From: an uncultured Bacteroidota bacterium
Lineage (GTDB): Bacteria; Bacteroidota; Bacteroidia; NS11-12g; UBA955
Assembly: GCA_903879775.1 (NCBI GenBank)
Contig: CAIRMY010000060.1
Coordinates: 1-5,438, forward strand
Direction of reading: 5' to 3'
Length of the DNA: 5,438 nt
Every line of letters begins with the position of its first letter. Positions within the stretch are counted from its first letter, which is position 1. Shown here in pieces: positions 5,136-5,438 of this stretch. The notes beneath the pieces are model-generated. The model searched no databases. It was not told the DNA's origin and saw only the letters and a program-made list of their open reading frames with translations. Made by a program: the position numbers and the translations under genes.

Positions 5136-5438
5136 ATGATGCGTGTTTTATTGTTAATGCTTTTGGGGTTTGCTATTTTCCCAATTTATAGTCAGGATTA
5201 TACAGATTTGTCTATCAGGCAATCGAGTAAAGTTACATGTATTAAAAGCTCGTCTAATTCGAAATTTGTTGTAATCCAAGATATTGATGGTGATTTGGGG
5301 ATATGGGATTTGCAAACAAATGAATTAAAAAAAGAATTAATTGGTCATTCGTCACCTGTTTTAGATATTTCAATTTCAACAGACAATAAATTAATTGCAA
5401 CCGGTAGTGGTGATAAAAAGATAATTCTTTGGGATAGC
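5136..5438 (+). CDS. Exported WD40-repeat protein (partial, runs off the right edge)
   Basis: The first 101 codons of a longer gene are present, with no stop before the window end. Residues 1-20 form a signal peptide (MMRV, a Leu-rich core, then IYSQ before DYTD) with no lipobox Cys, so the protein is expected in the periplasm or beyond. A first WD40-like repeat ends in GIWD (55-58). A second, more typical repeat starts with GH at 70-71, has VLDISISTDNKLIATGSGD and ends in LWD (98-100). More blades must follow if a propeller forms. WD40 propellers are binding platforms, not enzymes. In Bacteroidota such exported repeats are sometimes fused to caspase-like or other domains, which cannot be judged here. 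ATG codons at 5136 and 5139 are both possible starts; no strong ribosome binding site is seen. Confidence 0.85.
   Translation, partial: MMRVLLLMLLGFAIFPIYSQDYTDLSIRQSSKVTCIKSSSNSKFVVIQDIDGDLGIWDLQTNELKKELIGHSSPVLDISISTDNKLIATGSGDKKIILWDS

Overview
The window is low-GC, gene-dense DNA that most likely comes from a member of the Bacteroidota. Three things point there. One gene product carries a C-terminal type IX secretion (Por) sorting domain. Several starts are preceded by TAnnTTTG-type -7 boxes, with no clear Shine-Dalgarno sequence. The gene families (DUF3467, a PaaN-type aldehyde dehydrogenase, a secreted WD40 protein) also fit. I cannot name a genus.

Layout, left to right. Positions 1-197 hold no convincing gene, but contain a near-perfect 18-bp hairpin with A and T tracts (142-183) that looks like a bidirectional terminator. 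Next is a short, minus-strand 3-hydroxyacyl-CoA dehydrogenase-family gene (198-851) whose product lacks the usual catalytic residues. It is head-to-head, 26 bp away, with ridA (878-1261, plus), an enamine/imine deaminase with nearly all active-site residues intact. ridA converges, with a 3-bp gap, on a large minus-strand gene (1265-2818). That gene encodes an exported protein combining a c-type haem domain, a two-copper PHM/DBH-like monooxygenase domain and a T9SS tail. A 191-bp divergent intergenic region (2819-3009) leads to an apparent two-gene plus-strand operon: a DUF3467 protein (3010-3339) and, 2 bp later, a PaaN-type aldehyde dehydrogenase (3342-4988). After a 147-bp intergenic region with small inverted repeats, an exported WD40-repeat protein starts at 5136 and runs off the right edge.

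Functionally this is a mixed housekeeping/metabolic neighbourhood. PaaN and the dehydrogenase-family protein both belong to families used in aerobic phenylacetyl-CoA catabolism, but they lie on opposite strands and no other paa gene is present, so a shared pathway is only a possibility. RidA is a general metabolite-damage protein. The haem/copper protein and the WD40 protein act outside the cytoplasm.

I see no CRISPR array, tRNA, rRNA, insertion sequence or phage gene, and nothing I would call a new system. The points most worth a second look are the catalytic-residue loss in the dehydrogenase, the overlapping face-to-face promoters at 822-887, the apparently leaderless starts, and the haem c-copper-T9SS fusion.
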